A DNA stretch of 37,870 nt, from contig JAZSRJ010000064.1 of NCBI GenBank assembly GCA_045538425.1, positions 1 to 37,870 on the forward strand. Reading direction: 5' to 3'. The DNA is from CALVJJ01 sp045538425. Lineage in GTDB: Bacteria; Bacillota; Clostridia; Christensenellales; UBA1242. Each line of letters begins with the position of its first letter. The stretch's first letter is position 1. The notes under the pieces were generated by a model. That model did not search any database and was not told the DNA's origin. It was given only the letters and a program-made list of their open reading frames with translations. The position numbers were made by a program, and so were the translations under genes. Below, piece by piece: positions 23,812 through 32,626 of the stretch.

Positions 23812-23840
23812 AAAAAAGTGGGACACCCCACTTTTTTTAT
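23812..23840. terminator. Bidirectional terminator, identical copy
   Basis: A6-GTGGG, loop ACAC, CCCAC-T7. It is identical over 29 bases to 12813-12841 and lies between convergent genes, like the first copy. Confidence 0.9.
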
Positions 23841-23913
23841 GGTCTATACCAACTCATTGCAAAACAATTGAGCCACAACACAATTCTAATCATCCACAAC
23901 ACCAACATACCTT

Positions 23914-26235
23914 TTACTCCACTTGATAAATACGAACAACTGACACGCTCATATCATCACTAGGATATCCGTCTTGCAACGCTACAGCCTTTTCCAATAT
24001 TTTGTCTGCCAATGTTTGAGGATTGATGGTATCTTGTAGGTTGATAAACTGACTTAGATTGTCTGGTGTATCAAAAGCATCACTTACCCCATCTGTTACC
24101 ATAATCAATTGATCAAAGTTTTCGATGCGTTTTTGCGTAATATGTGGACGCATCTCTTCTAGTACACCAAGAGGTAACCCACTTGTCCCAATAATCTCTG
24201 TCCCATTTGATCTTTTGAGATATCCTTGCGGTGCTCCCAACTTAATGAAATCCATATTGCCAGCCTTAAGATCCAATACCGCAACATCCAAAGCATTAAA
24301 ATGCTCATCACCAGACAAAGACAACAACTTATTGATACTGGTTAAAATAATCTCATTTTCAAATCCAGCCTTGTAAAAATTCTCAAGTAATCCAATAGCA
24401 AGTCTACTACCAGATCTTGCCTCTTTTCCACTTCCCATCCCATCACAAAGTGCAACCAAATATTTTCCACTTGCCACTTCAATCAAACTATGGGTATCTC
24501 CACTAGACACTACTCCCGCCTTTGTACAAGTAGCTGTCCCAAATACAATGTCATAAGTAGGAGCGGTTGTCATATGTAAAGTAGTCGTCGTAGGCAATTG
24601 CCCAGCATCCATCCCCACTACCCGCATCTTCACTCCACAGACTTTAGATACCACCTTTTCAATTAGTTGTTTTGTTTTTAATGTATTATCATACTTTTTG
24701 ACAACAAGTGTAATGTTTTTTACATAGACATCTTGTTCGTAGACAATAGCCTCTACAACGGCAATATTATAATAACTAAGATCTGCCACAATTTGTTCTT
24801 CTTTTTGCGTGTCATATGTGATATTATCTTCTATCTCCACACTTAAGTGGTCCATTATATCCCCAATCCCTGATAGTGTATCAGCAATGAGCAATCTACT
24901 ACTATCCATATTGTTGATCATCGTAGCATAATGCTTATAGCTTGACAATAATTGATTGACCGTTGAGAGCAACGCATTGACACGATTGCAATTGCTAGAA
25001 AGATATTGAGGAAGATCTAGCAAAGACACTTTTCCTTTCTCAAACCCCACACTAATCACTTCTTCCATTGATTGTGTCATCAGCCTATCTCTACGACACT
25101 TACCACGATTAGGACAATTCTTACAAAGCAATGAAGTTGTCTCATTATTCATCATTACCTTGGCTTCTTCTATTCCAATGACACCTTGCACCATTTTACG
25201 ATAGGCTCTATCCATCTCTCGAAATACCATAGCAATATCCCCAACACGTTTCTTTAAGGATTGTTTGCTTCTAGCAATCATATTGCGATAGACCATACCA
25301 TGATCAGCCAATGCATATCGAGCAACAAAATGGTTTACTTTCTTTTGAGGTAGACAGACAATGACCAACATCACTACCCCAATCATGCACCAAGTTAATA
25401 TGGTTGGTGTATAACAAGCAAGACCAAAAACCACCAAAACTTGCGCAAGTAGATAACTAATTACTCTATAATAAATGGCAAGCAATCGAAAAGCCATCAA
25501 ACAAAGTGTTACACACAACAAACCAATACCGTAGATCCCAACCCCTGTTGCACCAAATCCCGCAAGACTAACTAGGACTCCTGTTATTAAGATGGTAAAG
25601 GAAGAAAAATAGGTAGAACCAACAAGTAAAATACTCGATACAACCAACAACCAATCTATTGCTCCATCACTTGGAATACCCAACAACAAAATCAATCCCA
25701 ACACAAAACAACAAACTTTTTCATCTAGATTTAATCTTTTTGCATAACTTCTAAGAATGGTAGCACTAAAGACGGTGATAGACAAATACGTCACTACCAT
25801 CCCCAAAACAACACCAATGACAGCCGTCAAACCGGATACCAGACTTACCCATCTCAAATAGATCAACATGGCTTGTGATAAGCCCGATAAAACAATCATA
25901 ACGTACTTATTAATCGAACGATTGCCGTGCAACAAAATGACCGCCAAAATAACACCAATGATCACCGTAGTACAGTGAATATAACATCCCATCATGCTCC
26001 AACTACGCAAACAACAGCCTAGCAAATAAGAGACCGACAACAAATAAGGATTGAAGTGACACCACAACAAAGCAAAATACACTCCAAAACAAAAATAATA
26101 TTGTCCAAATCCCAGCAAATTAACGCCTGCTAGCAAATAAAAGAAAAGACTTTGCAAAGTAAAGGACACCAATTGTTTTACAAAATATATTTCTTTTTGT
26201 GTTGTTTCTTTTGATAAAGTGGTTATGTTTTCCAT
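23914..26235 (-). CDS. spoIIE: Stage II sporulation protein E phosphatase
   Basis: The 773-aa product has the SpoIIE architecture. The first ~300 residues contain about ten hydrophobic helices. A cytoplasmic middle region follows with a cysteine cluster (LLCKNCPNRGKCRRDR, about 372-387). The C-terminal PP2C-type serine phosphatase domain (about 560-773) includes DGMGSGKEA (Asp598), LDVAVLDL, VTDGVSDAF and DDMSV. SpoIIE dephosphorylates SpoIIAA in the forespore to release sigma-F, and also helps the asymmetric division septum. Its presence means this lineage makes endospores, or did recently. The frame is open to 26343, but AAAGGAG lies just upstream of the ATG at 26235. An extended -10 (26291-26299) without a clear -35, and a one-mismatch Spo0A box, lie upstream. 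Confidence 0.95.
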   Translation of the reverse strand: MENITTLSKETTQKEIYFVKQLVSFTLQSLFFYLLAGVNLLGFGQYYFCFGVYFALLWCHFNPYLLSVSYLLGCCLRSWSMMGCYIHCTTVIIGVILAVILLHGNRSINKYVMIVLSGLSQAMLIYLRWVSLVSGLTAVIGVVLGMVVTYLSITVFSATILRSYAKRLNLDEKVCCFVLGLILLLGIPSDGAIDWLLVVSSILLVGSTYFSSFTILITGVLVSLAGFGATGVGIYGIGLLCVTLCLMAFRLLAIYYRVISYLLAQVLVVFGLACYTPTILTWCMIGVVMLVIVCLPQKKVNHFVARYALADHGMVYRNMIARSKQSLKKRVGDIAMVFREMDRAYRKMVQGVIGIEEAKVMMNNETTSLLCKNCPNRGKCRRDRLMTQSMEEVISVGFEKGKVSLLDLPQYLSSNCNRVNALLSTVNQLLSSYKHYATMINNMDSSRLLIADTLSGIGDIMDHLSVEIEDNITYDTQKEEQIVADLSYYNIAVVEAIVYEQDVYVKNITLVVKKYDNTLKTKQLIEKVVSKVCGVKMRVVGMDAGQLPTTTTLHMTTAPTYDIVFGTATCTKAGVVSSGDTHSLIEVASGKYLVALCDGMGSGKEARSGSRLAIGLLENFYKAGFENEIILTSINKLLSLSGDEHFNALDVAVLDLKAGNMDFIKLGAPQGYLKRSNGTEIIGTSGLPLGVLEEMRPHITQKRIENFDQLIMVTDGVSDAFDTPDNLSQFINLQDTINPQTLADKILEKAVALQDGYPSDDMSVSVVRIYQVE

Positions 26236-26290
26236 AGAATGACTCCTTTTGGATAGTGTAACAAATCCAACTCTCTTTACACAAAAAATA

Positions 26291-26331
26291 AGTATATCAT
26301 AAGTTGGATAATCCTCACTTATTTTGTCTAA
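26291..26331 (-). promoter_or_regulatory. Extended -10 of spoIIE with a possible Spo0A box
   Basis: On the minus strand TGATATACT (26299-26291) is an extended -10. No good -35 exists at the usual distance. TGTCTAA on the plus strand (26325-26331) differs by one base from the Spo0A box TGTCGAA and lies roughly 40-47 bases upstream of the expected start point. In B. subtilis spoIIE is activated by Spo0A near the -35. Confidence 0.4.
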
Positions 26332-26393
26332 AAGTACCAACAATTGTCTATTATACTTTTTCTAAAAAAGGTCTTCCCTTTTGGATATTTTTA

Positions 26394-26402
26394 TGATATA
26401 CT
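26394..26402 (+). promoter_or_regulatory. Extended -10 promoter of the 326-aa unknown gene
   Basis: TGA-TATACT (26394-26402). The -35 is weak. GGAGG stands nine bases before the ATG at 26443. Confidence 0.55.
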
Positions 26403-26442
26403 ATTCTTAGAATTGTACAACAAAAAGGTGGAGGAATACTTT

Positions 26443-27423
26443 ATGGCAATAACCTTTACTTACAAACGAACAACCTATAGTTTGGAAGAAGCATTAAAAC
26501 AACTGATTCGTCAAGAAATTAAAAACAACGGAAAACGCCTAAGTGCCATTATTCATAGTTGCTGTCCAGACACAATTGACGAATACAATAACGACGATTC
26601 TATCGATTATCAAGCAAGCGCTTATCAAAAACCAATTGGCAAACAAAAAAGACTTAGTATCGAAATTAAAAAAATGCAAGAATCATTCTATTCCAAAAAA
26701 TTTAGTTCTAAGGATCGTGATGAGATCACTTCTAAAGTAACAGCCATCTCTGGCAAATCTCATCGTATCTATGACTTCTTTGATTTGGATAGTATGTTTG
26801 CTTATCACTTATTGATCAAAAATATTGTTGACGAGTACAATCGTATTCTTAACAACGTACATACAACCAATGTTCAAGAACAACTACTAGCCAACAAAAT
26901 CATTACACAATTAGGTACAACCAAATTGAATGATGCTCAAAAATTCCGCATCTACGAAATGGTAAGAGATATTACACTTGCACACACTTCCAAAAATTAT
27001 GGATACTCCAACCTACACTCCTGCCTAGAACAAGAGCCAATTATGACCAACAAAGGCGATGAGGTGATTGAGTTTTTGTACCAACAAATGGGTCTTCCAC
27101 AATATACTCCACAATGTTTGGAAAAAATTGTTAGCACTTATCAAAAACATAAAAACTTAACCGAAGACTTAGCCTATGGCGCTATCCTAAAAGAAACCAA
27201 TGTGGTCGCAGAAGCACTAGAAGACAACAAGACCAATCATGACGACCGAGTCATTGCCTACGATCCAACAACTGGAGATTGTCTTGGTCCTGTAAGTCCA
27301 CAACCTGTCTATGACCAACAAGGTCACGAAATTGGTGTTCAATATTTTGATGCTGAAGGCAATGTGTATGACTCTATCGATGACGTCTGCACAACCCCAC
27401 CACTCACTAGAGATGAACAATAA
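26443..27423 (+). CDS. Unknown 326-aa soluble protein
   Basis: I recognise no family. The protein is hydrophilic, predicted helical to about residue 245, with no membrane helix or signal. The last ~75 residues are acidic and extended (AYDPTTGDCLGPVSPQP, FDAEGNVYDSIDD), like a short beta-rich appendage. The frame is open upstream to 26344, which would add a hydrophobic N terminus. The GGAGG ribosome binding site and the promoter position both favour the ATG at 26443. The gene is monocistronic, divergent from spoIIE and convergent with the next gene. A role in sporulation is possible only by position and is not shown by the sequence. Confidence 0.65.
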   Translation: MAITFTYKRTTYSLEEALKQLIRQEIKNNGKRLSAIIHSCCPDTIDEYNNDDSIDYQASAYQKPIGKQKRLSIEIKKMQESFYSKKFSSKDRDEITSKVTAISGKSHRIYDFFDLDSMFAYHLLIKNIVDEYNRILNNVHTTNVQEQLLANKIITQLGTTKLNDAQKFRIYEMVRDITLAHTSKNYGYSNLHSCLEQEPIMTNKGDEVIEFLYQQMGLPQYTPQCLEKIVSTYQKHKNLTEDLAYGAILKETNVVAEALEDNKTNHDDRVIAYDPTTGDCLGPVSPQPVYDQQGHEIGVQYFDAEGNVYDSIDDVCTTPPLTRDEQ

Positions 27424-27449
27424 AAAACACGCTATATTTAGCGTGTTTT
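27424..27449. terminator. Bidirectional terminator between convergent genes
   Basis: An 11-bp stem AAAACACGCTA / TAGCGTGTTTT (27424-27434 with 27439-27449) with loop TATT and flanking A and T runs. Confidence 0.9.
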
Positions 27450-27453
27450 ATTT

Positions 27454-28389
27454 TTATCTTTCAACGTCTTCATTTGTTTTTTCTTGAGAAAGATTCTTAA
27501 GTACATCTGTTAGATTGTTAAATACTGTGTAAGTAGAACCATCTACTTCATATTCTCCAGCACCATTCTCCAGCACTTTTACTGCATTTTCTGCTACAGC
27601 TTGATAATCTTCAACAGTCAATTTTTTACCGTCTTTTACATAATCTACTTCAATGATTTTCTCACCAACAAGCACTGCCATCAAGAATGTTGCTTTTCCT
27701 TGTTGTGCATGAACTTTAAGCGGTGCAACCAAACAATCTTGAACATTTGTAGCCACTTCTTTTACCGATGCTTCAGTAACATTTCTACTACTTACAACAG
27801 ACATAAAGTATGCTTTTACATCAGCTTTTAAGGTGTCTTCATCTCCTGTATAAGTGCCAGATTTTACATCATACAACAATTGAGTCATCTCAGCAAGAGA
27901 TTCTGCATCTTTGTTGTTGTTCATAGAAAACTTATAATATATACCTGTAATAGCATCTACAGCAAGAGAATAATCTCCTTCCAAATGGATATACACAGGA
28001 GAGATAGTCCCCTCTGCGTTCTTACCTGCCAATCTCAATTTTTCAGTATATACTTCTGATAATACTTGAAGCACAACTTGAATTTTGTTGTTTGATGTAA
28101 CAAGATTGTCTCCAATATTTGTTTCTTCGTTTTTTACACCACTATCTGAAGTTGTACCATTATTTGCATTACCACCAACTGAGGTTGTATCATCACTATT
28201 TTCATTCGTTTCTGCTTTATCATTAGTTGGTTCTGGAGTTAGTCCAGCATTTTTGCCCGCATTATAACTAATTGAAGTGATTCCCCATATACCTGCTATA
28301 CATGTTGCACCAATGGCAAAAGCACACATAATTTTCTTCAAAATGCTTTTTGGTTTTTTTGAACCGCCGAATTTTGTATCGTCACTCAT
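27454..28389 (-). CDS. Membrane-anchored extracytoplasmic protein, unknown function
   Basis: The 311-aa product starts with a short basic cytoplasmic segment (about 1-20), one membrane helix (about 21-41), then a Glu/Asn/Thr/Ser-rich linker (about 50-95, with NENSDD, NANNGTTSDSG) and a folded extracytoplasmic domain (about 95-300). That linker is typical of surface proteins. I do not recognise the domain. The frame is open to 28416, but the GGAGG ribosome binding site supports the ATG at 28389. The promoter is strong (TTGACA / TAAAAT, 17 bp) and lies just after the serS stop codon, so read-through from serS may also contribute. Confidence 0.7.
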   Translation of the reverse strand: MSDDTKFGGSKKPKSILKKIMCAFAIGATCIAGIWGITSISYNAGKNAGLTPEPTNDKAETNENSDDTTSVGGNANNGTTSDSGVKNEETNIGDNLVTSNNKIQVVLQVLSEVYTEKLRLAGKNAEGTISPVYIHLEGDYSLAVDAITGIYYKFSMNNNKDAESLAEMTQLLYDVKSGTYTGDEDTLKADVKAYFMSVVSSRNVTEASVKEVATNVQDCLVAPLKVHAQQGKATFLMAVLVGEKIIEVDYVKDGKKLTVEDYQAVAENAVKVLENGAGEYEVDGSTYTVFNNLTDVLKNLSQEKTNEDVER

Positions 28390-28436
28390 AATTTCCTCCT
28401 TTTGATTGTTGTTCAATCCCTTATTCTATTATTAAT

Positions 28437-28465
28437 ATTTTACTATATTTTGTCCAACTTGTCAA
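28437..28465 (-). promoter_or_regulatory. Promoter of the 311-aa membrane-anchored protein gene
   Basis: On the minus strand: TTGACA (28465-28460), 17-bp spacer, TAAAAT (28442-28437). Confidence 0.8.
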
Positions 28466-28471
28466 GTAGGC

Positions 28472-29773
28472 TTAGAAACGATAGTTGTCTTTGTATTCTT
28501 TGGTGATTTTTTCTAGTCCACCCATATATGGACGAAGCACAACAGGCACAGTAATGCTACCATCTTCATTTTGATATTGTTCTAATAAAGCTGGGAATAC
28601 ACGACTGGTAGCAAGTCCACTTGCATTAAGAGTGTGTACATATTCTGTTTTGCCAGTCTTTGCATCACGATAACGAGTATTGTTACGTCTTGCTTGATAA
28701 TCTCTAGCATTACTTGCACTACTTACTTCTTTATAGATACCGAGACTTGGAATCCAAATCTCTACATCATAGGTACGACACATACTTGCACTACAATCAC
28801 CTGCAGCAAGTTTGCTTGTCTTATAATGAAGTCCAAGACCTTCTAAGATCTTTTCTGCTTTCCCAACCAATTCTTCAAAAGCCTTGTCACTATCTTCTTT
28901 GGTTGTGTATTGAACCATCTCTACTTTATTGAATTGGTGACCTCTAATCATACCTCTTTCTTCGCTACGATAACTACCTGCTTCACGACGATAACATGGT
29001 GTATATCCCGCAAACTTCATTGGTAGTTGTTTTGCATCAATAATTTCACCACGGAACATATTGACTAGCGCAGTCTCAGCTGTAGGCAACATAAAACGAT
29101 TGTCTTTGCTTTTACCATCTACCCAGTACACTTCATCTTCAAATTTTGGGAATTGACCAGAGCCTAGACCACAATCATAACTTAACATATGTGGAACAAG
29201 AACGAATTCGTATCCATCTTTGATATGTGTATCAATAAAATAATTGAGCAATGCCCACTCCAATCTTGCACCAAGACCACGATAGATCCAACTTCCATTA
29301 CCAGAAAGTTTTACCCCTCTTTCATAGTCAATTAGCCCCAAATCTTCACAGAGTTCGATATGAGTCTTAGGTTTGAAAGTAAAGCTTGGTTTTTGACCAA
29401 ATTCTTTGATATATTGGTTGTTTTCTTTACCACCTGCAAGCAAGTCGTCATCTGGGCAGTTTGGCAATTTTAACATAAAATCATTGATCTTATTGGCAAC
29501 TTCAGCCACCTTTTCATCTAAAGCAGTGATCTTATCTCCCAACTTTTTCATTTCAGCAAAAATACTTGCAGTGTCCTTACCTTCTTTCTTGTATTGTGGA
29601 ATAAGAGAAGACTGTTTGTTTTTACTTGCTTTTAAGCTTTCTACTTCAGCAAGCATCTCTCTTCTTTCTTTGTCCCATACAAGTAATTCTGCAAAATCCA
29701 CATCATAGCCTTTCTTTTTAAGTGCGTTTTGCATTGCTTTTGGGTCTTGTCTAATTAAGCCAATATCTAACAT
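28472..29773 (-). CDS. serS: Seryl-tRNA synthetase
   Basis: The 433-aa product charges tRNA-Ser (and tRNA-Sec where present) with serine. The N-terminal ~110 residues are the long antiparallel coiled-coil arm that grips the tRNA variable arm. The class II core contains motif 2 (CYRREAGSYRSEERGMIRGHQF) and motif 3 (LNASGLATSRVFPALLEQYQ, within about 385-405). The length is typical. The ribosome binding site AAGGAG precedes the ATG. The leader is about 50 bases, too short for a T-box. No terminator is visible after the stop; the next gene's promoter starts within seven bases. Confidence 0.96.
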   Translation of the reverse strand: MLDIGLIRQDPKAMQNALKKKGYDVDFAELLVWDKERREMLAEVESLKASKNKQSSLIPQYKKEGKDTASIFAEMKKLGDKITALDEKVAEVANKINDFMLKLPNCPDDDLLAGGKENNQYIKEFGQKPSFTFKPKTHIELCEDLGLIDYERGVKLSGNGSWIYRGLGARLEWALLNYFIDTHIKDGYEFVLVPHMLSYDCGLGSGQFPKFEDEVYWVDGKSKDNRFMLPTAETALVNMFRGEIIDAKQLPMKFAGYTPCYRREAGSYRSEERGMIRGHQFNKVEMVQYTTKEDSDKAFEELVGKAEKILEGLGLHYKTSKLAAGDCSASMCRTYDVEIWIPSLGIYKEVSSASNARDYQARRNNTRYRDAKTGKTEYVHTLNASGLATSRVFPALLEQYQNEDGSITVPVVLRPYMGGLEKITKEYKDNYRF

Positions 29774-29826
29774 GCTATTTTCTCCTTGCGTTACAGGAAT
29801 ATTTTCCCATTATTTTGATTATTTAT

Positions 29827-29855
29827 ATTGTAGACCATTTTTCAAGATTTTGCAA
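29827..29855 (-). promoter_or_regulatory. Promoter of serS
   Basis: On the minus strand: TTGCAA (29855-29850), 17-bp spacer, TACAAT (29832-29827). Confidence 0.75.
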
Positions 29856-29937
29856 CCAATACAATTGTTGTTTTCTCCTTTTTCTACACTTTTAGTACAA
29901 GTTTTTTTAGATTTTAGAAGAAAAACTCAAAAACATC

Positions 29938-29965
29938 TTGCAATTTTTCCAATCTATGTTATAAT
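29938..29965 (+). promoter_or_regulatory. Promoter of the 318-aa membrane-anchored protein gene
   Basis: TTGCAA (29938-29943), 16-bp spacer, TATAAT (29960-29965) with an extended TGT. The leader is about 85 bases and holds a short hairpin GAGC-CTAGC-GCTC near 30027-30040. Confidence 0.75.
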
Positions 29966-30055
29966 AAAAAAGAACTAAAACAAAAAGTAAACCTGTTACG
30001 AATTAAATAAAAATAAAATTAACCACGAGCCTAGCGCTCTTTATATAGGATAACC

Positions 30056-31012
30056 ATGAAACAACAAAAAACAAAATATTCTAAGCGTATCAATCTCACC
30101 ATCATTGCAGCTGTGATGGCATTTTGTGCGCTTTTTTCTTTCTCACTTCAACTATACAATTATCGTATCGCTCAAGCTGACCAACAGTATTACAACGAGC
30201 TAAACGCAAAACTAGATAGTACCAATTCTGGCGCAGGCTCAACTATCTCTGATGCTGACCAAGCAGCCATGGATGATGCTATCATTTATAACAACTTCTA
30301 CGATCTAGCAGATGCTGTTGAAAAAAGAGAGGCTGAAGCTACTAGTTACAAATATACTGCCTCCGGCAATTTCAAAGCTGTTGCAAAAGTCTTAGATATG
30401 GGATTTAATTTCCAAGAAACATTGTCTTATAGTCGTGCAACCAACCAAAACAAGCAAAAACTATTTGTCTTATCTGCAAAATACCACAAAAACAATGCTA
30501 ACGACTTAGATATCGAACAATTTGGTACACTCACATTCACCAATCAATATTATTACAATCCAAAAACAGATATGTATCGATACATTCAATATCTTGATCC
30601 AGCAGCAGAAGAAAGCGTGCCAGATTTCCTCGATCATTATAATAATGTTGATATTGTGCGCAATATGTTTACCATCAACAGTAGTACTATAGAAAGTGTA
30701 GAAAGTTTTAACTATGATCCAACAACACAACTCTATACTGTAGAAGCTACCATCAACAAAACAACTGGCACTAATAGTATTCGAACTTTTATTCGTTCTA
30801 TCTTGCAAGGAGATTGCAAAACAAGCGCTAGTAGACTAAAAGTAAAATTGACTATTAGAAAAGATTATGTTATCACCAAAGCAGAGTACGATACATGTAT
30901 TAGAGTAAGTATGTCTGGCAACGGACTTAGTGGATATGCAGAACTTGATGGCGTCATGACCGAAAACCTTATCGCCTTCAATGATTCTGTAGTTATTCGT
31001 GCAACATTCTAA
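30056..31012 (+). CDS. Membrane-anchored extracytoplasmic protein (paralogue of the 347-aa one)
   Basis: The 318-aa product has a basic N terminus, one membrane helix (about 13-34) and an extracytoplasmic region of unknown fold. After a polar linker (about 50-75), the segment FYDLADAVEKREAEATSYKYTASGNFKAVAKV matches FYDVMSYATQVIKDSTTFKSESRGNIHAVITK in the minus-strand protein at 33800-34843; both have FYD, then T-x2-K, then GN and AV. The proteins are therefore likely distant paralogues. No catalytic motif is visible. It is monocistronic. The ribosome binding site (AGGA) is weak, and a small hairpin precedes it. Confidence 0.65.
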   Translation: MKQQKTKYSKRINLTIIAAVMAFCALFSFSLQLYNYRIAQADQQYYNELNAKLDSTNSGAGSTISDADQAAMDDAIIYNNFYDLADAVEKREAEATSYKYTASGNFKAVAKVLDMGFNFQETLSYSRATNQNKQKLFVLSAKYHKNNANDLDIEQFGTLTFTNQYYYNPKTDMYRYIQYLDPAAEESVPDFLDHYNNVDIVRNMFTINSSTIESVESFNYDPTTQLYTVEATINKTTGTNSIRTFIRSILQGDCKTSASRLKVKLTIRKDYVITKAEYDTCIRVSMSGNGLSGYAELDGVMTENLIAFNDSVVIRATF

Positions 31013-31037
31013 AAGAGCAAATCAATCTTGCTCTTTT
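31011..31037 (+). terminator. Terminator of the 318-aa gene
   Basis: Stem AAAAGAGCAA / TTGCTCTTTT (31011-31020 with 31028-31037), overlapping the stop codon, with a T tail. Confidence 0.85.
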
Positions 31038-31053
31038 TTATTTTCGATACAAT

Positions 31054-31082
31054 AAAAAAAGACCAAAATTAGGCCTTTTTTT
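31054..31082 (-). terminator. Terminator of lemA
   Basis: On the minus strand AAGGCC / GGTCTT (one G-T pair) with a seven-base loop and a T7 tail. It overlaps the lemA stop codon. Confidence 0.75.
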
Positions 31083-31644
31083 AGAATTTCACTTTTACGT
31101 TCTCACGTTCTGCTTCGTCGCTTACTTCAAACATAAGTTTTCTTGTAAACTTAAACATACCAGCAACAATATTGGATGGGAACATATCTACTACATTGTT
31201 ATAATTACGAACTGTAGCATTGTAGTATTTTCTAGCGTTAGCAATATCTTCTTCAATATTAGCAAGTTGTGCTTGCAAATCAGTGAAATTAGAATTTGCT
31301 TTCAATTCTGGATATGCTTCAGTTAAAGCAAACAATGTTTTTAATGTTCCAGAAAGCGCATTTTCATTCTTGATTTTGTCTTCCATTGAAGTAGATGTCA
31401 TCGCCAAATTACGTGCTTGAACCACTTTTTCCAAAGTTTCTGATTCGTGTTTTGTATAACCTTTCACTGTTTCAACAAGGTTAGGAATCAAGTCATAACG
31501 TTTTTTCATATAAACGTCCATGGTTGAGAATGATTCTTCTGTAAGGTTACGAAGTTTGACTAATTTGTTGTAAACACTGATAAAGTATGCAACCAAAGCA
31601 ACGATAAGTAATGCTACTACACCTAAAATAATCCAACCGATCAT
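31081..31644 (-). CDS. lemA: LemA family membrane protein
   Basis: The 187-aa product has the LemA pattern. One N-terminal membrane helix (about 3-24) is followed by SVYNKLVKLRN and MKKRYDLIPNLVETVKGY, then long helices with VVQARNLAM and AYPELKANSNFTDLQAQLANIEEDIANARKYYN, ending at GMFKFTRKLMFEV. The family function is not established; the domain lies outside or along the membrane. LemA is often next to TPM-domain or HtpX genes, but here it stands alone with its own promoter (TTGTAA / TATACT, 18 bp, extended -10), ribosome binding site and terminator. Confidence 0.92.
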   Translation of the reverse strand: MIGWIILGVVALLIVALVAYFISVYNKLVKLRNLTEESFSTMDVYMKKRYDLIPNLVETVKGYTKHESETLEKVVQARNLAMTSTSMEDKIKNENALSGTLKTLFALTEAYPELKANSNFTDLQAQLANIEEDIANARKYYNATVRNYNNVVDMFPSNIVAGMFKFTRKLMFEVSDEAERENVKVKF

Positions 31645-31679
31645 ATTCGCCTTTTCTCCTTTATAATATTTCTAATATT

Positions 31680-31709
31680 AGTATATCACAAACTGACTAT
31701 GTTTTACAA
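31680..31709 (-). promoter_or_regulatory. Promoter of lemA
   Basis: On the minus strand: TTGTAA (31709-31704), 18-bp spacer, TATACT (31685-31680) with an upstream TGA. Confidence 0.7.
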
Positions 31710-31722
31710 TCAAATGAAAAAA

Positions 31723-32520
31723 TTATCTAAAAAATATACAATAAATTTGGTAACCTATCATTACACTCGAAAGCAAGAACAAATATTTTGCAAAAACACC
31801 AAACCAGTTGCGTTTTGCCGCTTTTTTCATGAATCCAATAGCCAACACACCGACTAGAAAACAAACAACAAAACCAAAGAAAAATTGACTAATTGTGTAT
31901 TCTAGATAGATAGGTTGAGATATTTCTAAAATTAAAGAACCCATGATGATTGGGATAGACATCAAGAAAGAAAATTCTGTTGCGACTGGTTGGGATATTC
32001 CCAAGCATAATGCGGTAGCAATAGTTGTCCCTGATCGACTAATGCCAGGAAAACAAGCCACCCCCTGACTCATCCCTAGCAAAATACTATCAAAAAAATC
32101 CAACGGCATATTGGTTGACTCATAGGCGATAGATACTGGTTTTGCTCGTCTCACTTTAGAACTTGCAATACTGATGAGGATGGCTGTGAATAAAAAACAA
32201 AGTCCTAACATCCCACCATCAAAACTCGCCTCTATTACGTTGCGAAACATAAGAGCCATCATGACAGTTGGAATAGTTGCCCAAAGCAAGCACCAATTGG
32301 TGTGACAAAAAGGATGACGAATTAATTGCCAAATGGTTTTGCGATATACCAATAAGACAGATAATAGTGTTGCCACATGAAATAAAATACTTAAAAAGAC
32401 TGTTGACTCCGTAATCCCAAACAATTGATACACCAAGACCAAATGTCCACTCGAACTAATGGGTAAAAATTCTGTTATCCCTTGCACCAAAGCCAACACA
32501 AGCATAATCAACCAAGCCAT
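31723..32520 (-). CDS. uppP: Undecaprenyl-diphosphatase
   Basis: The 265-aa integral membrane enzyme removes a phosphate from undecaprenyl diphosphate to recycle the lipid carrier for peptidoglycan synthesis, and overproduction gives bacitracin resistance. The two active-site blocks are present: QGITEFLPISSSGHLVL near the N terminus and PGISRSGTTIATAL at about 155-168. About seven hydrophobic helices are visible. The length is typical. The ribosome binding site is GAGGTG, somewhat distant. The promoter is unclear and there is no evident terminator after the stop, though lemA has its own promoter downstream. Confidence 0.95.
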   Translation of the reverse strand: MAWLIMLVLALVQGITEFLPISSSGHLVLVYQLFGITESTVFLSILFHVATLLSVLLVYRKTIWQLIRHPFCHTNWCLLWATIPTVMMALMFRNVIEASFDGGMLGLCFLFTAILISIASSKVRRAKPVSIAYESTNMPLDFFDSILLGMSQGVACFPGISRSGTTIATALCLGISQPVATEFSFLMSIPIIMGSLILEISQPIYLEYTISQFFFGFVVCFLVGVLAIGFMKKAAKRNWFGVFAKYLFLLSSVMIGYQIYCIFFR

Positions 32521-32571
32521 ATCCTACACCTCTACACCAATACTATATTCAAAAAAAATATGGGATATGAA

Positions 32572-32600
32572 TTGTTTTTTTTTATCTTTTGATGTATAAT
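32572..32600 (+). promoter_or_regulatory. Promoter of ychF
   Basis: TTGTTT (32572-32577), 17-bp spacer, TATAAT (32595-32600). AGGAG at 32617-32621. Confidence 0.65.
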
Positions 32601-32626
32601 AGAGTGCAAATACTGTAGGAGTTATT

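Noticed and set aside
26236..26343. Longer N terminus for SpoIIE
   Set aside because: It would include the promoter -10 element; the ATG at 26235 has AAAGGAG.
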